Assembly: GCA_947561585.1 (NCBI GenBank)
Contig: CANNZV010001820.1
Span: 1 to 64,000, forward strand
DNA: 64,000 nucleotides
Source: Caprella mutica
Lineage: Eukaryota; Arthropoda; Malacostraca; Amphipoda; Caprellidae
Direction of reading: 5' to 3'
A model generated the notes under the pieces. That model did not search any database. It was not told the origin of the DNA and was given only the letters and a program-made list of their open reading frames with translations. Made by a program: the position numbers and the translations under genes. Of the stretch, positions 33,358 through 44,565 are shown piece after piece; within the stretch, counting starts at the first letter, position 1, and every line of letters starts with the position of its first letter.

Positions 33358-33565
33358 GGCCTTTACTTATTTGTAATCTTGTTATTCGCATAACCAAATT
33401 GCCTGAAATTTAGTGGGACGATTGGTCCATGTTTAGGAACCATCTGATAAATTTTGGGAGTGATATGGTCTAAGGTCAAGGTCAAGGCTCTAGGATTAAT
33501 GGATGGTAAAGATCATTTATAATCGGCGGCGAAGGTATGCGCTCTACCGAGTGGCAGTTCTAGTC
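33358..33565. repeat. dispersed retroposon-like repeat, copy 2
   Basis: Partner of 28531-28756. Motifs: GGGACGATTGGTCCATG, AGGAACCATCTGATAAATTT, TGGTCTAAGGTCAAGGTCAA, GATCATTTATAA, GGCGGCGAAGGTATGCGCTC. TCAAGGTCA lies at 33476-33484. Confidence 0.7.
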
Positions 33566-33799
33566 TTTATATTATTTTAACCATCCACTGTATAGTGTGG
33601 TACAAATGTGTCCCAATCATAAATATTATTCATTTTAAGTAATTTCTTCACATTTTCCCCTCACTATGTTGATACATTTATGTCCTTCTCTGTAAATAAT
33701 AGAAACAATACGATTGCATTCTTTTTTCCCCTTTCACCAGTGTAGTTGTACAATGCACATATGTGTCGTAAATACTAAAAAGAGTACAACTTCCTTGCA
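33566..33799. other. AT-rich spacer
   Basis: No feature recognised. Confidence 0.3.
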
Positions 33800-34003
33800 T
33801 CAATCTGACTTCAAAGTCTGTCGCAAAGTGAGACAAAGGATTTGTGTTTTTGAGTCCCTAAGATGACAAAGAATGCCATATCGTGCGATGCGAGTTCCCG
33901 GGCAGCCATTCCTCTTGTTCCGTAGGTAGGTATCGGCTTTAATAACAGAAAGTGGATATGAATCACACAGAACTGCATTGACACAAGGGGGGTCCCAATG
34001 CAC
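33800..34003 (-). other. GC-richer open frame, coding status uncertain
   Basis: A 67-codon minus-strand frame (MHWDPPCVNAVLCDSYP...) in a patch of higher GC than its surroundings. No splice-site pair, motif or relative was recognised. An overlapping frame in another phase is equally open, which argues against strong coding constraint. It may be a relic of a mobile element. Confidence 0.2.
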
Positions 34004-34051
34004 TTCAAAATGAATTGGAAGTTTGTGGTCAGGAAGATAGATACGGTAAGA

Positions 34052-34090
34052 TTGGGGGGGGGGGGAGGATGGGAGGTTGGTTGGGGAGTT
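34052..34090 (+). repeat. poly-G tract
   Basis: TTGGGGGGGGGGGAGGATGG followed by further G runs; G-quadruplex potential. Confidence 0.8.
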
Positions 34091-34140
34091 CAGAGTTATC
34101 GGACTGTTTTAAATTTTAGATTATATGTAGGAAAAATATA
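34086..34140. mobile_element. MITE-like element, degraded left arm
   Basis: GGGGAGTTCAGAGTTATCGG then ACTGTTTTAAATTTTAGATT matches the family's left arm with several changes. No centre or right arm; a tandem repeat starts about 95 bp downstream. Confidence 0.4.
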
Positions 34141-34224
34141 TTTACACCGTGATGATTTAAGAGGCATTTATATTTATTTTCTAATGTATTTTTTCTTAGG
34201 TTGACCGTTCAATTTATCCTCGCC

Positions 34225-34408
34225 ACTTTATTCTTGATCATTTGATCCCCGGTCAATTGCTTCCTGGTCATTTGATCCCCAGTCAATTAATTGGTTCTGG
34301 TCATTTGATCCCCGGTCAATTGCTTCCTGGTCATTTGATCCCCAGTCAATTAATTGGTTCTGGTCATTTGATCCCCGGTCAATTGCTTATGGTCATTTAA
34401 TTGATTCC
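34225..34408. repeat. compound tandem repeat, 30 + 33 bp subunits
   Basis: GGTCATTTGATCCCCGGTCA then ATTGCTTCCT alternates with GGTCATTTGATCCCCAGTCA then ATTAATTGGTTCT. This 63-bp higher-order unit is present about 2.7 times. Confidence 0.85.
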
Positions 34409-35360
34409 CAGTCGTATTATATTTTTTTTACTTCTCCTATCACCTTCTATGTCCCACCATAATTATCTACCTGGATAATCACTAATGAAAACAGTGTTCT
34501 TTAGTTCATTTCATTTCATGTTATTTACCACAAAATTTGATAATGTCTTACAATTAAATCTACTTAAAGAACACAGTTCCTTTTTTCTAACAAATATAAT
34601 TTAGTTAAGAAGCTCACGAATCTGCAGCACAGATTCGTACAACAGAAAGTTAAGCCAATCCGCTAAAAGTAGCTTAACGGGTCGGAAGTTGAACTTTTCC
34701 AGTCTGCACATCCATGGAGAAAACATCCAACACTGTGGAGAAAAACTGGAGGTGAATATCCAGAGGAACAACAGATACTCTTTTATTTAAAGTAATACAT
34801 TATGGAGAAATACATTTTATAGTTGAAAAGACACTTTATTTATTATTACACTTATTCTACATCGAATTGAAAATGCATATGAGGAATTTTATATGATATT
34901 GTTAATTAATTAATTTACCTATTTTTAGAAAATAAAAAATCAGTGTTGAACGATATTTCATATACAGTTTCATAAAAGCTCAAAATGTAGTTTCTTCCGT
35001 AACTAAAGTGGTACAGAATATTTATATAAATTTATTTCTATATGAGTTAGATACCGCTTATGGAAATATAAATTTTTATTTAAAATTTTCACATGAATAT
35101 TAGTTATATACATGGAATACAAATTAATTAAATTGACATTCTACCTACAAATAACACACGTTTGCATCGTAGGCCTCTATTCGTAAGCCTATTCGTAGGC
35201 GTATAAATTCTGACATCGTAACCATGTTTACTTTCCGTGTTTGGATTCGCTTCGTAAATAAGTTAGCGCTTTGATCGCATCGACACAAAATCCTTTGCTA
35301 CAAAATTGAACTAGAGTGAAAAATCTGATGACTCAGCAGTTATTTGGCCCCTTCTAACGA
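34409..35360. other. AT-rich spacer, no gene seen
   Basis: Near 35165 there is a small repeat of CGTAGGC/CGTAAGCC in a CpG-richer patch. No coding evidence. Confidence 0.4.
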
Positions 35361-35365
35361 CATTT

Positions 35366-36566
35366 AAATGTACCGTCCCTTGTAAGAAAAGTACCGTCCC
35401 TTGTAAGAAAAGTACCGTCCCTTGTAAGAAAAGTACCGTCCCTTGTAAGAAAAGTACCGTCCCTTGTAAGAAATGTACCGTCCCTTGTAAGAAATATACC
35501 ATCTCTTGTAAGATATATAGTGTCCCTTGTAAGAAATATACCGTCCCTTATGAGAAATATACCGTCTCTTGTAGGAAATATACCGTCCCTTATGAGAAAT
35601 ATACCGTCTCTTGTAGGAAATTTACCGTCCCTTATGAGAAATATACCGTCCCTTGTAAGAAATATACCGTCTCTTGTAAGAGATATACCGTCTCTTGTAG
35701 GAAATATACCGTCCCTTTTGAGAAATATACCGTCTCTTGTAAGAAATATACCGTCTCCTGTAAGAGATATACCGTCTCTTGTAGGAAATATACCGTCCCT
35801 TATGAGAAATATACCGTCTCTTGTAAGAGATATACCGTCTCTTGTAAGAGATATACCGTCTCTTGTAAGAAATATACCGTCCCTTATGAGAAATATACCG
35901 TCTCTTGTAAGAAATATACCGTCTCTTGTAAGAGATATACCGTCTCTTGTAGGAAATATACCGTCCCTTATGAGAAATATACCGTCTCTTGTAAGAAATA
36001 TACCGTCTCTTGTAAGAGATATACCGTCTCTTGTAGGAAATATACCGTCCCTTATGAGAAATATACCATCCCTTATGAGAAATATACCGTCTCTTGTAGG
36101 AAATATACCGTCCCTTATGATAAATATACCGTCCCTTGTAAGAAATATACCGTCTCTTGTAAGAGATATACCGTCTCTTGTAAGAGATATAGTGTCCCTT
36201 GTAAGAAATATACCGTCTCTTGTAAGAGATATACCGTCTCTTGTAAGAGATATACCGTCTCTTGTAGGAAATATACCGTCCCTTATGAGAAATATACCGT
36301 CCCTTGTAAGAAATATACCGTCTCTTGTAAGAGATATACCGTCTCTTGTAGGAAATATACCGTCCCTTATGAGAAATATACCATCCCTTATGAGAAATAT
36401 ACCGTCTCTTGTAGGAAATATACCGTCCCTTATGATAAATATACCGTCCCTTGTAAGAAATATACCGTCTCTTGTAAGAGATATACCGTCTCTTGTAAGA
36501 GATATAGTGTCCCTTGTAAGAAATATACCGTCTCTTGTAAGAGATATAGTGTCCCTAATAAGAAAT
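35366..36566. repeat. 21-bp minisatellite with 315-bp higher-order duplication, about 57 copies
   Basis: Units such as ATACCGTCTCTTGTAAGA plus AAT. A rare variant, ACCATCCC, recurs at 36066 and 36381, exactly 315 bp (15 units) apart, with matching order of the variants around it, so a 15-unit block was duplicated. A 350-codon plus-strand frame of heptapeptide repeats is a by-product of the period. Confidence 0.95.
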
Positions 36567-36569
36567 TGC

Positions 36570-37020
36570 TAAAGCACAAACCCTGTGTGAGAACTTATAC
36601 AATTTTACAGTTTGTAATTACCGGCTGGTAGGTAGCAATGAGAGTAGAAATTAAAAAGTATAATTAAGATTTAGTTAATTTGATCACAGTTACCTCCTTA
36701 GTTATATTAAAAGTAATTAGACATATTATGCAACATTCATCAACATTATTCAACACTCATGGACATTAACGAAGGTTTATAAACTCAAAGAAAACATTTA
36801 TGAACCTTTAGTAACAATCTTCAACTATTAATCACTTTATCAAACAAATTATTCCTTTCGATTTAATTCATTCGGGGAAATAATTCATCATGAATAATAT
36901 CATCCACAGTGGAAATTAAATAGAATCTCTCGTTAAATTAAATGATATCGAGTTAATCATTAACTTAATTAGTTTTTATGGGAAATGAATGGTATAGAAG
37001 TTTGCTTTAGAAAAACTGTA
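36570..37020. other. AT-rich spacer, no gene seen
   Basis: Short CAACATTCATCAACATTATTC repetition near 36730; otherwise unremarkable. Confidence 0.35.
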
Positions 37021-37021
37021 T

Positions 37022-37145
37022 GGGGTAAGTTACGAGTTATTGGACAGTTCCACAGCCTCTGAGAAAAGAATGTGTGTGAAGATTATATAACTGCTATTTA
37101 ATTGGTATCCACGATACCAGCAGGAGTTCAGGTATCATGGATACT
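37022..37145. mobile_element. MITE-like element, left arm and centre, amplified on the right
   Basis: GGGGTAAGTTACGAGTTATT followed by the central palindrome (AATTGGTATCCACGATACC ... GGTATCATGGATAC) with a short insertion in the middle. The right outer arm is absent; in its place the right half of the palindrome runs into a tandem array. Confidence 0.75.
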
Positions 37146-37252
37146 AATTTATGTATCATGGATAGAAATTTATGTATCATGGATACCAATTTATATATCA
37201 TGGATACCATTTTATGTATCCTGGATACCAATTTATGTACCATGGATAACAG
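37130..37252. repeat. 21-bp minisatellite derived from the MITE centre, about 6 copies
   Basis: TGTATCATGGATACCAATTT plus A repeated about six times with point changes. The unit is the right half of the MITE palindrome in the same register, so the array clearly grew from that element. Confidence 0.9.
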
Positions 37253-37344
37253 TACACCAGGTGCATCAATTTATCCCCGACACAATAACAGGTTTCTGTC
37301 GCCATTTCTCTGATCGTATAATTAAGCAGATCTAAATAGCGGAT

Positions 37345-37735
37345 TAAAGCTACACTGTAAGGGAATTGGAACCTCTTCACTGTGATTGGAACCCGTATAG
37401 CACTGTAAGGGAATTGGAACCTCTTCACTGTGATTGGAACCTGTATAGCACTGTAAGGGAATTGGAACCTCTTCACTGTGATTGGAACCTGTGTAGCACT
37501 GTAAGGGAATTGGAACCTCTTCACTGTGATTGGAACCTGTGTAGCACTGTAAGGGAATTGGAACCTCTTCACTGTGATTGGAACCCGTATAGCACTGTAA
37601 GGGAATTGGAACCTCTTCACTGTGATTGGAACCTGTATAGCACTGTAAGGGAATTGGAACCTCTTCACTGTGATTGGAACCTGTGTAGCACTGTAAGGGA
37701 ATTGGAACCTCTTCACTGTGATTGGAACCTGTAAA
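37345..37735. repeat. 48-bp minisatellite, 8 copies
   Basis: Each unit contains GGGAATTGGAACCTCTTCAC, TGTGATTGGAACC and TGTATAGCACTGTAA; the ATTGGAACC motif occurs twice per unit. The period divisible by 3 produces 16-residue repeat frames on both strands, not called. Confidence 0.95.
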
Positions 37736-37802
37736 ACTGTGTAAATTTGTGAAAATTGAAAATGAATAGAATTTGTTAAATTGATATCATATAAATGTAG
37801 TA

Positions 37803-38815
37803 ACTCTTTTCTCTGATAGTACATCATCACAGTGACTCTTTTCTCTGATAGTACATCATCACAGTGACTCTTTTCTCTGATAGTACATCATCACAGTGAC
37901 TCTTTTCTCTGATAGTACATCATCACAGTGACTCTTTTCTCTGGTAGTACATCATCACAGTAACTCTTTTCTCTGATAGTACATCATCACAGTGACTCTT
38001 TTCTCTGATAGTACATCATCACAGTGACTCTATTCTCTGATAGTACATCATCACAGTGTCTCTTTTCTCTGATAGTACATCATCACAGTGACTCTTTTCT
38101 CTGATAGTACATCATCACAGTGACTCTTTTCTCTGATAGTACATCATCACAGTGACTCTTTTCTCTGATAGTACATCATCACACTGACTCTTTTCTCCGA
38201 TAGTACATCATCACAGTGACTCTTTTCTCTGACAGTACATCATCATAGTGACTCTTTTCTCTGATAGTACATCATCACAGTGACTCTTTTCTCTGATAGT
38301 ACATCATCACAGTGACTCTTTTCTCTGACAGTACATCATCATAGTGACTCTTTTCTCTGATAGTACATCATCACAGTGACTCTTTTCTCTGACAGTACAT
38401 CATCACAGTGACTCTTTTCTCTGATAGTACATCATCACAGTGACTCTTTTCTCTGATAGTACATCATCACAGTGACTCTTTTCTCTGATAGTACATCATC
38501 ACAGTGACTCTTTTCTCTGATAGTACATCATCACAGTGACTCTTTTCTCTGACAGTACATCATCACAGTGACTCTTTTCTCTGATAGTACATCATCACAG
38601 TGACTCTTTTCTCTGACAGTACATCATCACAGTGACTCTTTTCTCTAATAGTACATCATCACAGTGACTCTTTTCTCTGACAGTACATCATCACAGTGAC
38701 TCTTTTCTCTGATAGTACATCATCACAGTGACTCTTTTCTCTGATAGTACATCATCACAGTGACTCTTTTCTCTGATAGTACATCATCACAGTGACTCTT
38801 TTCTCTGTTAGTACT
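37803..38815. repeat. 32-bp minisatellite, plus orientation, about 32 copies
   Basis: ACTCTTTTCTCTGATAGTAC then ATCATCACAGTG, nearly uniform with sporadic GACAGTAC variants. It is the reverse complement of the array at 52755-54928. Confidence 0.97.
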
Positions 38816-38924
38816 TTCCTCGATACACTGTCCAATATATATCAATGTATCTAGTGGAGGTTTAGATACAAGCCAAGTCCATCAATGTAACGATGTGAAT
38901 CAGTTACTTGGATATCGTCATAGG

Positions 38925-39740
38925 TACTATCGGTAACATTAGGTACTATCGGTAAAATTAGATACTATCGGTACAATTAGGTTCTATCGGTAACTTTAGA
39001 TACTTTCGGTACAATTAGGTACTATCGGTAACTTTATATACTATCGGTAACTTTATATACTATCGGTAAAATTAAGATTTATCGGTACAATTAGGTACTA
39101 TTGGTACAATTAGGTACTTTCAGTACAATTAGGTACTATCAGTACGATTAGGTACTATCAGTACAAATAGGTACTATCAGTACAAATAGGTACTATCAGT
39201 ACAAATAGGTACTATCGGTACAATTAGGTACTATCGGTACAATTAGGTACTATCTGTACAATTAGGTACTATCGGTACAATTAGATACTATCTGTACAAT
39301 TAGGTACTATCGGTACAATTAGGTACTATCTGTACAATTAGGTACTATCGGTACAATTAGATACTATCTGTGACAATTAGGTACTATCGGTACAATTAGG
39401 TACTATCGGTACAATTAGGTACTATCAGTACAATTAGGTACTATCGGTACAATTAGATACTATCTGTGACAATTAGGTACTATCGGTACAATTAGGTACT
39501 ATCGGTACAATTAGGTACTATCTGTACAATTAGGTACTATCGGTACAATTAGATACTATCTGTGACAATTAGGTACTATCGGTACAATTAGATACTATCT
39601 GTGACAATTAGGTACTATCGGTACAATTAGGTACTATCGGTACAATTAGGTACTATCTGTACAATTAGGTACTATCGGTACAATTAGATACTATCTGTGA
39701 CAATTAGGTACTATCGGTACAATTAAATACTATCTGTGAC
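38925..39740. repeat. 19-bp minisatellite, about 43 copies
   Basis: GGTACTATCGGTACAATTA with CTGT and CAGT variants and a 20-bp TGTGACAATTA form that recurs at regular multi-unit intervals (39362, 39465, 39558, 39599, 39694). Confidence 0.95.
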
Positions 39741-39744
39741 AAAA

Positions 39745-40784
39745 AAGAGTATATTCGTTGTTCATTACATAAGTACTATAGCTAGGAGATAATCATTTAC
39801 AATCATTGAAATAAAAGTAAATCTTGTACAACGGACAATATACGTAGCTGAAAAAGCGGTCTCTATACGGATCTAATGGTCGCTGTACGGATCAAGAATT
39901 AGTTCAGTTGGGAATTCTCATATTATTAGTAAATGAAATTTATTGATGTGAACAGAAATTCTTGTCAGTTAGTATAAATTAAATGCGAATTCCAAAAAAA
40001 AAAACTAAAATTATATTTCTTTATCGTGATTTCAGTAAATTTATTAAAATGGTGTATTTTATTATACATAGTTATCATAAAATGTTACGAATGTATTAGT
40101 AACGTTAAAATAAAGGATCTATTTAGTTACATCTTTTTTTATTTCTATCAATCTATTAAAATCAGTGAAAATGTGTAGGAAAAGGGTAACAAAATCGAAT
40201 CACTGAAAATCTAAAGAAAACACATAAAAATGTTGATTTTAAATTGTAATGCCTATGAATATGATCAATCAAGAATAAAAAAATTGTTAAACTGTTTAAC
40301 ACTGTTCATTTTGTATATTATTGTTCAATAAAGGTTTATTTATTTATTTATTTAATTTAGGGAAGTCGTTGTAGGAGCTGCATGGCTCTTGGAACGGACA
40401 TTTTTTTCTTCAAAGACCGTACGTTGTACGAGCTTCACCTTGAATGCCAAAGACATCGAATAATAGTTTAGTACCAACAGTACCATCAATACTAACTTTG
40501 TGACTAGATAGTACGTCTTTAGAAAGGAATATGAATCACCAACTCTATCTCTTTTCGAATAGCCAATCTCTGAACATTCGAATTAAGTGTCAGTTTCATA
40601 TCCAAGGTCAAATACGGCGTAAACAGTTCAATCAGAAGACTAATATAACTCCATTGGATAGTCAAAGGGAGTATGTCTCTAGCTTCAAAACAAACACTAA
40701 ATCAATTAATGTTGTTGATTAAACACTTTCAAAAAGTATTTGGTGAAGTCATGTTACACAGAAGAGAAGAGAGCTAAACATGTT
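39745..40784. other. AT-rich spacer with a possible LINE 3' tail
   Basis: At 40290-40356 an AATAAAGG followed by (TTTA)n resembles the 3' end and tail of a non-LTR retrotransposon. No RT sequence precedes it. The 63-codon frame at 40531 has no supporting feature. Confidence 0.3.
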
Positions 40785-41018
40785 GTGAAACATGTAGTGA
40801 AACATGATAAAGTGAAACATGATAAAGTGAAACATGATATAGTGAAACATGATATAGTGAAACATGATAAAGTGAAACATGATAAAGTGAAACATGATAT
40901 AGTGAAACATGATATAGTGAAACATGATATAGTGAAACATGATATAGTGAAACATGATATAGTGAAATATGATATAGTGAAACATGATATAGTGAAACAT
41001 GATAAAGTGAAACATGCA
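40785..41018. repeat. 15-bp minisatellite, about 15 copies
   Basis: AAACATGATATAGTG and AAACATGATAAAGTG units arranged in pairs. Frames on both strands are repeat artefacts. Confidence 0.95.
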
Positions 41019-41094
41019 TTCAAATTTTAAACTACACTGACGAACAACTTTTCTAAATCATTAAAATCACTTCAAAAATTGATTCATATTAATA

Positions 41095-41172
41095 CCCCCC
41101 CCCCCCCCCCCCCCCCGTTGATTAACATAAAACCCCCATAATCCCCTCCCCCTTCCTCAGGGGAGGGGGGTG
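41095..41172. repeat. 22-nt poly-C run and adjacent C/G hairpin
   Basis: C22 at 41095-41116. It is followed at about 41143-41171 by CCCCTCCCCC, a short loop and GGGGAGGGGG, a hairpin with i-motif or G-quadruplex potential. Confidence 0.85.
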
Positions 41173-41309
41173 GGTGCACATCAAACAGCTGTACCGAATG
41201 AGGGTGAACCCTAATGGTAAATCTATTAGTCCGATGGTATTTAAACCAATTGATGTGATTTGAGGCGCCATTAACCGTCAGATGAGAAGCGTCAGAATTA
41301 ATGACTTGG

Positions 41310-41580
41310 CCTGAGTGTATTAGACGTCTGAATGGAAGAGGAAAAGACGTCAGAACTAGAGCTATAATGCATTGATTTAGACGTCTAAATGGAAGAGGAA
41401 AAGATGTCAGAACTAGAGCTAATATGCAGTGATTCAGCGTCTAAAGGAAGAGGAAAAGACGTCAGAACCTGAGCTATAATGCAGTGGCTAGACGTCTAAA
41501 TAGAAAGGGAGAAGACGTCAGAACCTGAGCTGTAATGCAGTGAGTCAGACGTCTAAAAGGAAGAAGAAAAGACGTTAAAA
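41310..41580. repeat. 54-58-bp degenerate tandem repeat, about 5 copies
   Basis: Units carry AGACGTCTAAATGGAAGAGG, AAAAGACGTCAGAAC and GAGCTATAATGCAGTGA. Two GACGTC palindromes per unit. Moderately diverged, so older than most arrays here. Confidence 0.85.
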
Positions 41581-42003
41581 TTACATTTAATGGACGGCAA
41601 ATAATATCGAATGTATTCATCATTTTTTTCCTATTATACAGTGTATAGAAATTAATAAAGAATCTCCAAATAAATTTTTACTTAACATTTAAAATATTCA
41701 TAATTTTTTAAATATTGATTAGATTTTCATCTGAAACAAAATTATTTGATTTACAGACAATAAATAACATCTATACAGGAAAGTATATGTGAATTATATA
41801 ATTAATTTAGGGATTTAAAGCTAATTAATTTACTTAGCTAATTGTAAGTATTTAATATAGTAATTAATTATTAATTAAGTTCTTGAAGTTATTCACATTA
41901 TTTCTTGTTCAAACGTAACTTCTTCAATTGCAAGTTAACTTTCTCAGATAATTATTGTACATCGAATTAATAAGTTTGTTGATTATATTATACGGAGCAA
42001 GTG
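41581..42003. other. AT-rich spacer, no gene seen
   Basis: No motif recognised. Confidence 0.35.
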
Positions 42004-42990
42004 ATTTAGAGTAATGATTTAGAATAATGATTTAGAGTAATGATTTAGAGTGATGATTTGGAATAATGACTTAGAATAATGATTTAGAATAATGATTTAG
42101 AATAATGATTTAGAGTGATGATTTGGAATAATGACTTAGAATAATGATTTAGAATAATGATTTAGAATAATGATTTAGAATAATGATTTAGAGTAATGAT
42201 TTAGAATAATGATTTAGAAAAATGATTTAGAATAATGATTTAAAGTAATGATTTAGAATAATGATTTAGAAAAATGATTTAGAATAATGATTTAGAGTAA
42301 TGATTTAGAGTAATGATTTAGAATAATGATTTAGAGTAATGATTTAGAATAATGATTTAAAGTAATGATTTAGAATAATGATTTAGAAAAATGATTTAGA
42401 ATAATGATTTAGAGTAATGATTTAGAGTAATGATTTGGAATAATGACTTAGAATAATGATTTAGAATAATGATTTAGAATAATGATTTAGAACAATGATT
42501 TAGAGTAATGATTTAGAGTAATGATTTGGAATAATGACTTAGAATAATGATTTAGAATAATGATTTAGAATAATGATTTAGAACAATGATTTAGAGTAAT
42601 GATTTAGAGTAATGATTTAGAATAATGATTTAGAATAATGATTTAGAAAAATGATTTTGAAAAATGATTTAGAATAATGATTTAGAATAATGATTTAGAG
42701 TAATGATTTAGAATAATGATTTAGAATAATGATTTATAGTAATGATTTAGAAAAATGGTTTAGAAAAATGATTTAGAATAATGATTTAGAGTAATGATTT
42801 AGAATAATGATTTAGAATAATGATTTAGAATAATGATTTAGAATAATGATTTAGAATAATGATTTAGAATAATGATTTAGAATAATGATTTAGAATAATG
42901 ATTTAGAATAATGATTCAGAATAATGATTTGGAATAATGATTTAGAATAATGATTTAGAATAATGATTTAGAATAATGATTCAGAATAAT
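42004..42990. repeat. 13-bp minisatellite, about 76 copies
   Basis: AATAATGATTTAG with GAGTAATGATTTAG variants. Rare GATTTGGAATAATGACTTAG blocks recur (about 42056, 42121, 42434, 42525); the last two are 91 bp (7 units) apart and indicate block duplications. Confidence 0.95.
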
Positions 42991-43104
42991 GTTGACTATA
43001 TTACAGAGGAGGACTGCAACTAATTATTTTAACTAACAAAGCAAACAATAGAGACACAAGTTATTGTAATGAACATGTGACTGTCACTTTATAACCTAAT
43101 TCCC

Positions 43105-43305
43105 TCTCCATTTCCCACTCCAAATCCCACTCCACTACAATTCCCACTCCACTCCACTCCAAATCCCACTCCACTACAATTCCCACTCCACTCCACTCCA
43201 ATTCCCACTCCTCTCAATTCCCACTCCATTCAATTCCCATTCCACTCCAATTCCCATTCCACTCCAATTCCCACTCCACTCCAATTCCCATTCCAATGAT
43301 ACTCC
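43105..43305. repeat. CCACTCCA-rich tandem repeat
   Basis: Irregular AATTCCCACTCCACTCC units of 16-21 bp. Confidence 0.85.
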
Positions 43306-43867
43306 ACTCCCTTATTTAAATTTCATTAGCGAAATAATTAATTTTGCCGATTGATTTTAAATCTCTTCAGTTTTGATATCCTAACTAAAATATGCAAGAC
43401 TGAATTCTATATCCGAATACAACAAAGAGGCACATTTTCACTGAGTTTATGGAATGATTAAATAGGCAAATAAGGCATTTTAATCAGTAGATTCTCTTCT
43501 ATTTTAATTCTTTGTTTTAAAACTGCAGGCCAATTAGCAAGTTTAACCAGGGAGTTAGTTCTTCTCAGGACATTTCGTCAGAGGATTTAATAAGGAAATG
43601 CATTGGCACAGTGTTTGCATTGGAGGGAAACATGGGGTTGAGATTGGGAGAGATGGAGAGAGAGATGGAGAGAGCAAAAGAAAAAGGATAGATGGAAAGA
43701 GGAAGAAATATCGTAAATGTTCAGAATTCAATCAGTTTCATTTTAATATTATACCAAACAACTTACAAGATCTACAATTAGTACAGCCCATTTTTTTTGG
43801 TAAACATTTCATGCTCTACAAATTGGATGGTCAACTTATTCTCATAGGACACAACTAACCACACCAC
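43306..43867. other. unique spacer with an unassigned frame
   Basis: An 86-codon plus-strand frame (43598-43858) begins MHWHSVCIGGKH and includes a Lys/Arg-rich low-complexity part. No recognised domain and not called as a gene. Confidence 0.3.
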
Positions 43868-44565
43868 AATGTAGTGATGCAGTGATTCACTGCACAGCAC
43901 AGTGATTCACTGCATCAGCACAGTGATTCACTGCACAGCACAGTGATTCACTGTACAGCACAGTGATTCACTGCATCAGCACAGTGATTCACTGCACAGC
44001 ACAGTGATTCACTGTACAGCACAGTGATTCACTGCACAGCACAGTGATTCACTGCACAGCACAGTGATTCACTGCATCAGCACAGTGATTCACTGCACAG
44101 CACAGTGATTCACTGCATCAGCACAGTGATTCACTGCACAGCACAGTGATTCACTGCACAGCACAGTGATTCACTGCACAGCACAGTGATTCACTGTACA
44201 GCACAGTGAATCACTGCACAGCACAGTGATTCACTGCACATCACAGTGATTCACTGCACAGCACAGTGATTAACTGCATCAGCACAGTGATTCACTGCAC
44301 AGCACAGTGATTCACTGCACAGCACAGTGATTCACTGCACATCACAGTGATTAACTGCATCAGCACAGTGATTCACTGCACAGCACAGTGATTAACTGCA
44401 CAGCACAGTGATTCACTGCACATCACAGTGATTCACTGCAAAGCACAGTGAATCACTGCACAGCACAGTGAATCACTGTACAGCACAGTGATTCACTGCA
44501 CAGCACAGTGATTCACTGCACAGCACAGTGATTCACTGCACATCACAGTGAATCACTGCACAGCA
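43868..44565. repeat. 20-bp (with 22-bp variant) palindromic minisatellite, about 34 copies
   Basis: Units of CAGTGATTCACTG plus CACAGCA, or with TCAG inserted as CATCAGCA. The core is a 6-bp-arm hairpin around one T; in some units the centre is flipped to A (CAGTGAATCACTG). Confidence 0.95.

Noticed and set aside
35520..36572. 350-codon frame of heptapeptide repeats (NIPSLVR-like)
   Set aside because: It lies wholly inside a 21-bp tandem array; a unit divisible by three without a stop keeps the frame open. Neighbouring units vary without sparing codon positions, and no non-repeat coding sequence adjoins it.
37198..37830. 210-codon minus-strand frame and 122-codon plus-strand frame with 16-residue repeats
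   Set aside because: Produced by the 48-bp array; no independent evidence of coding.
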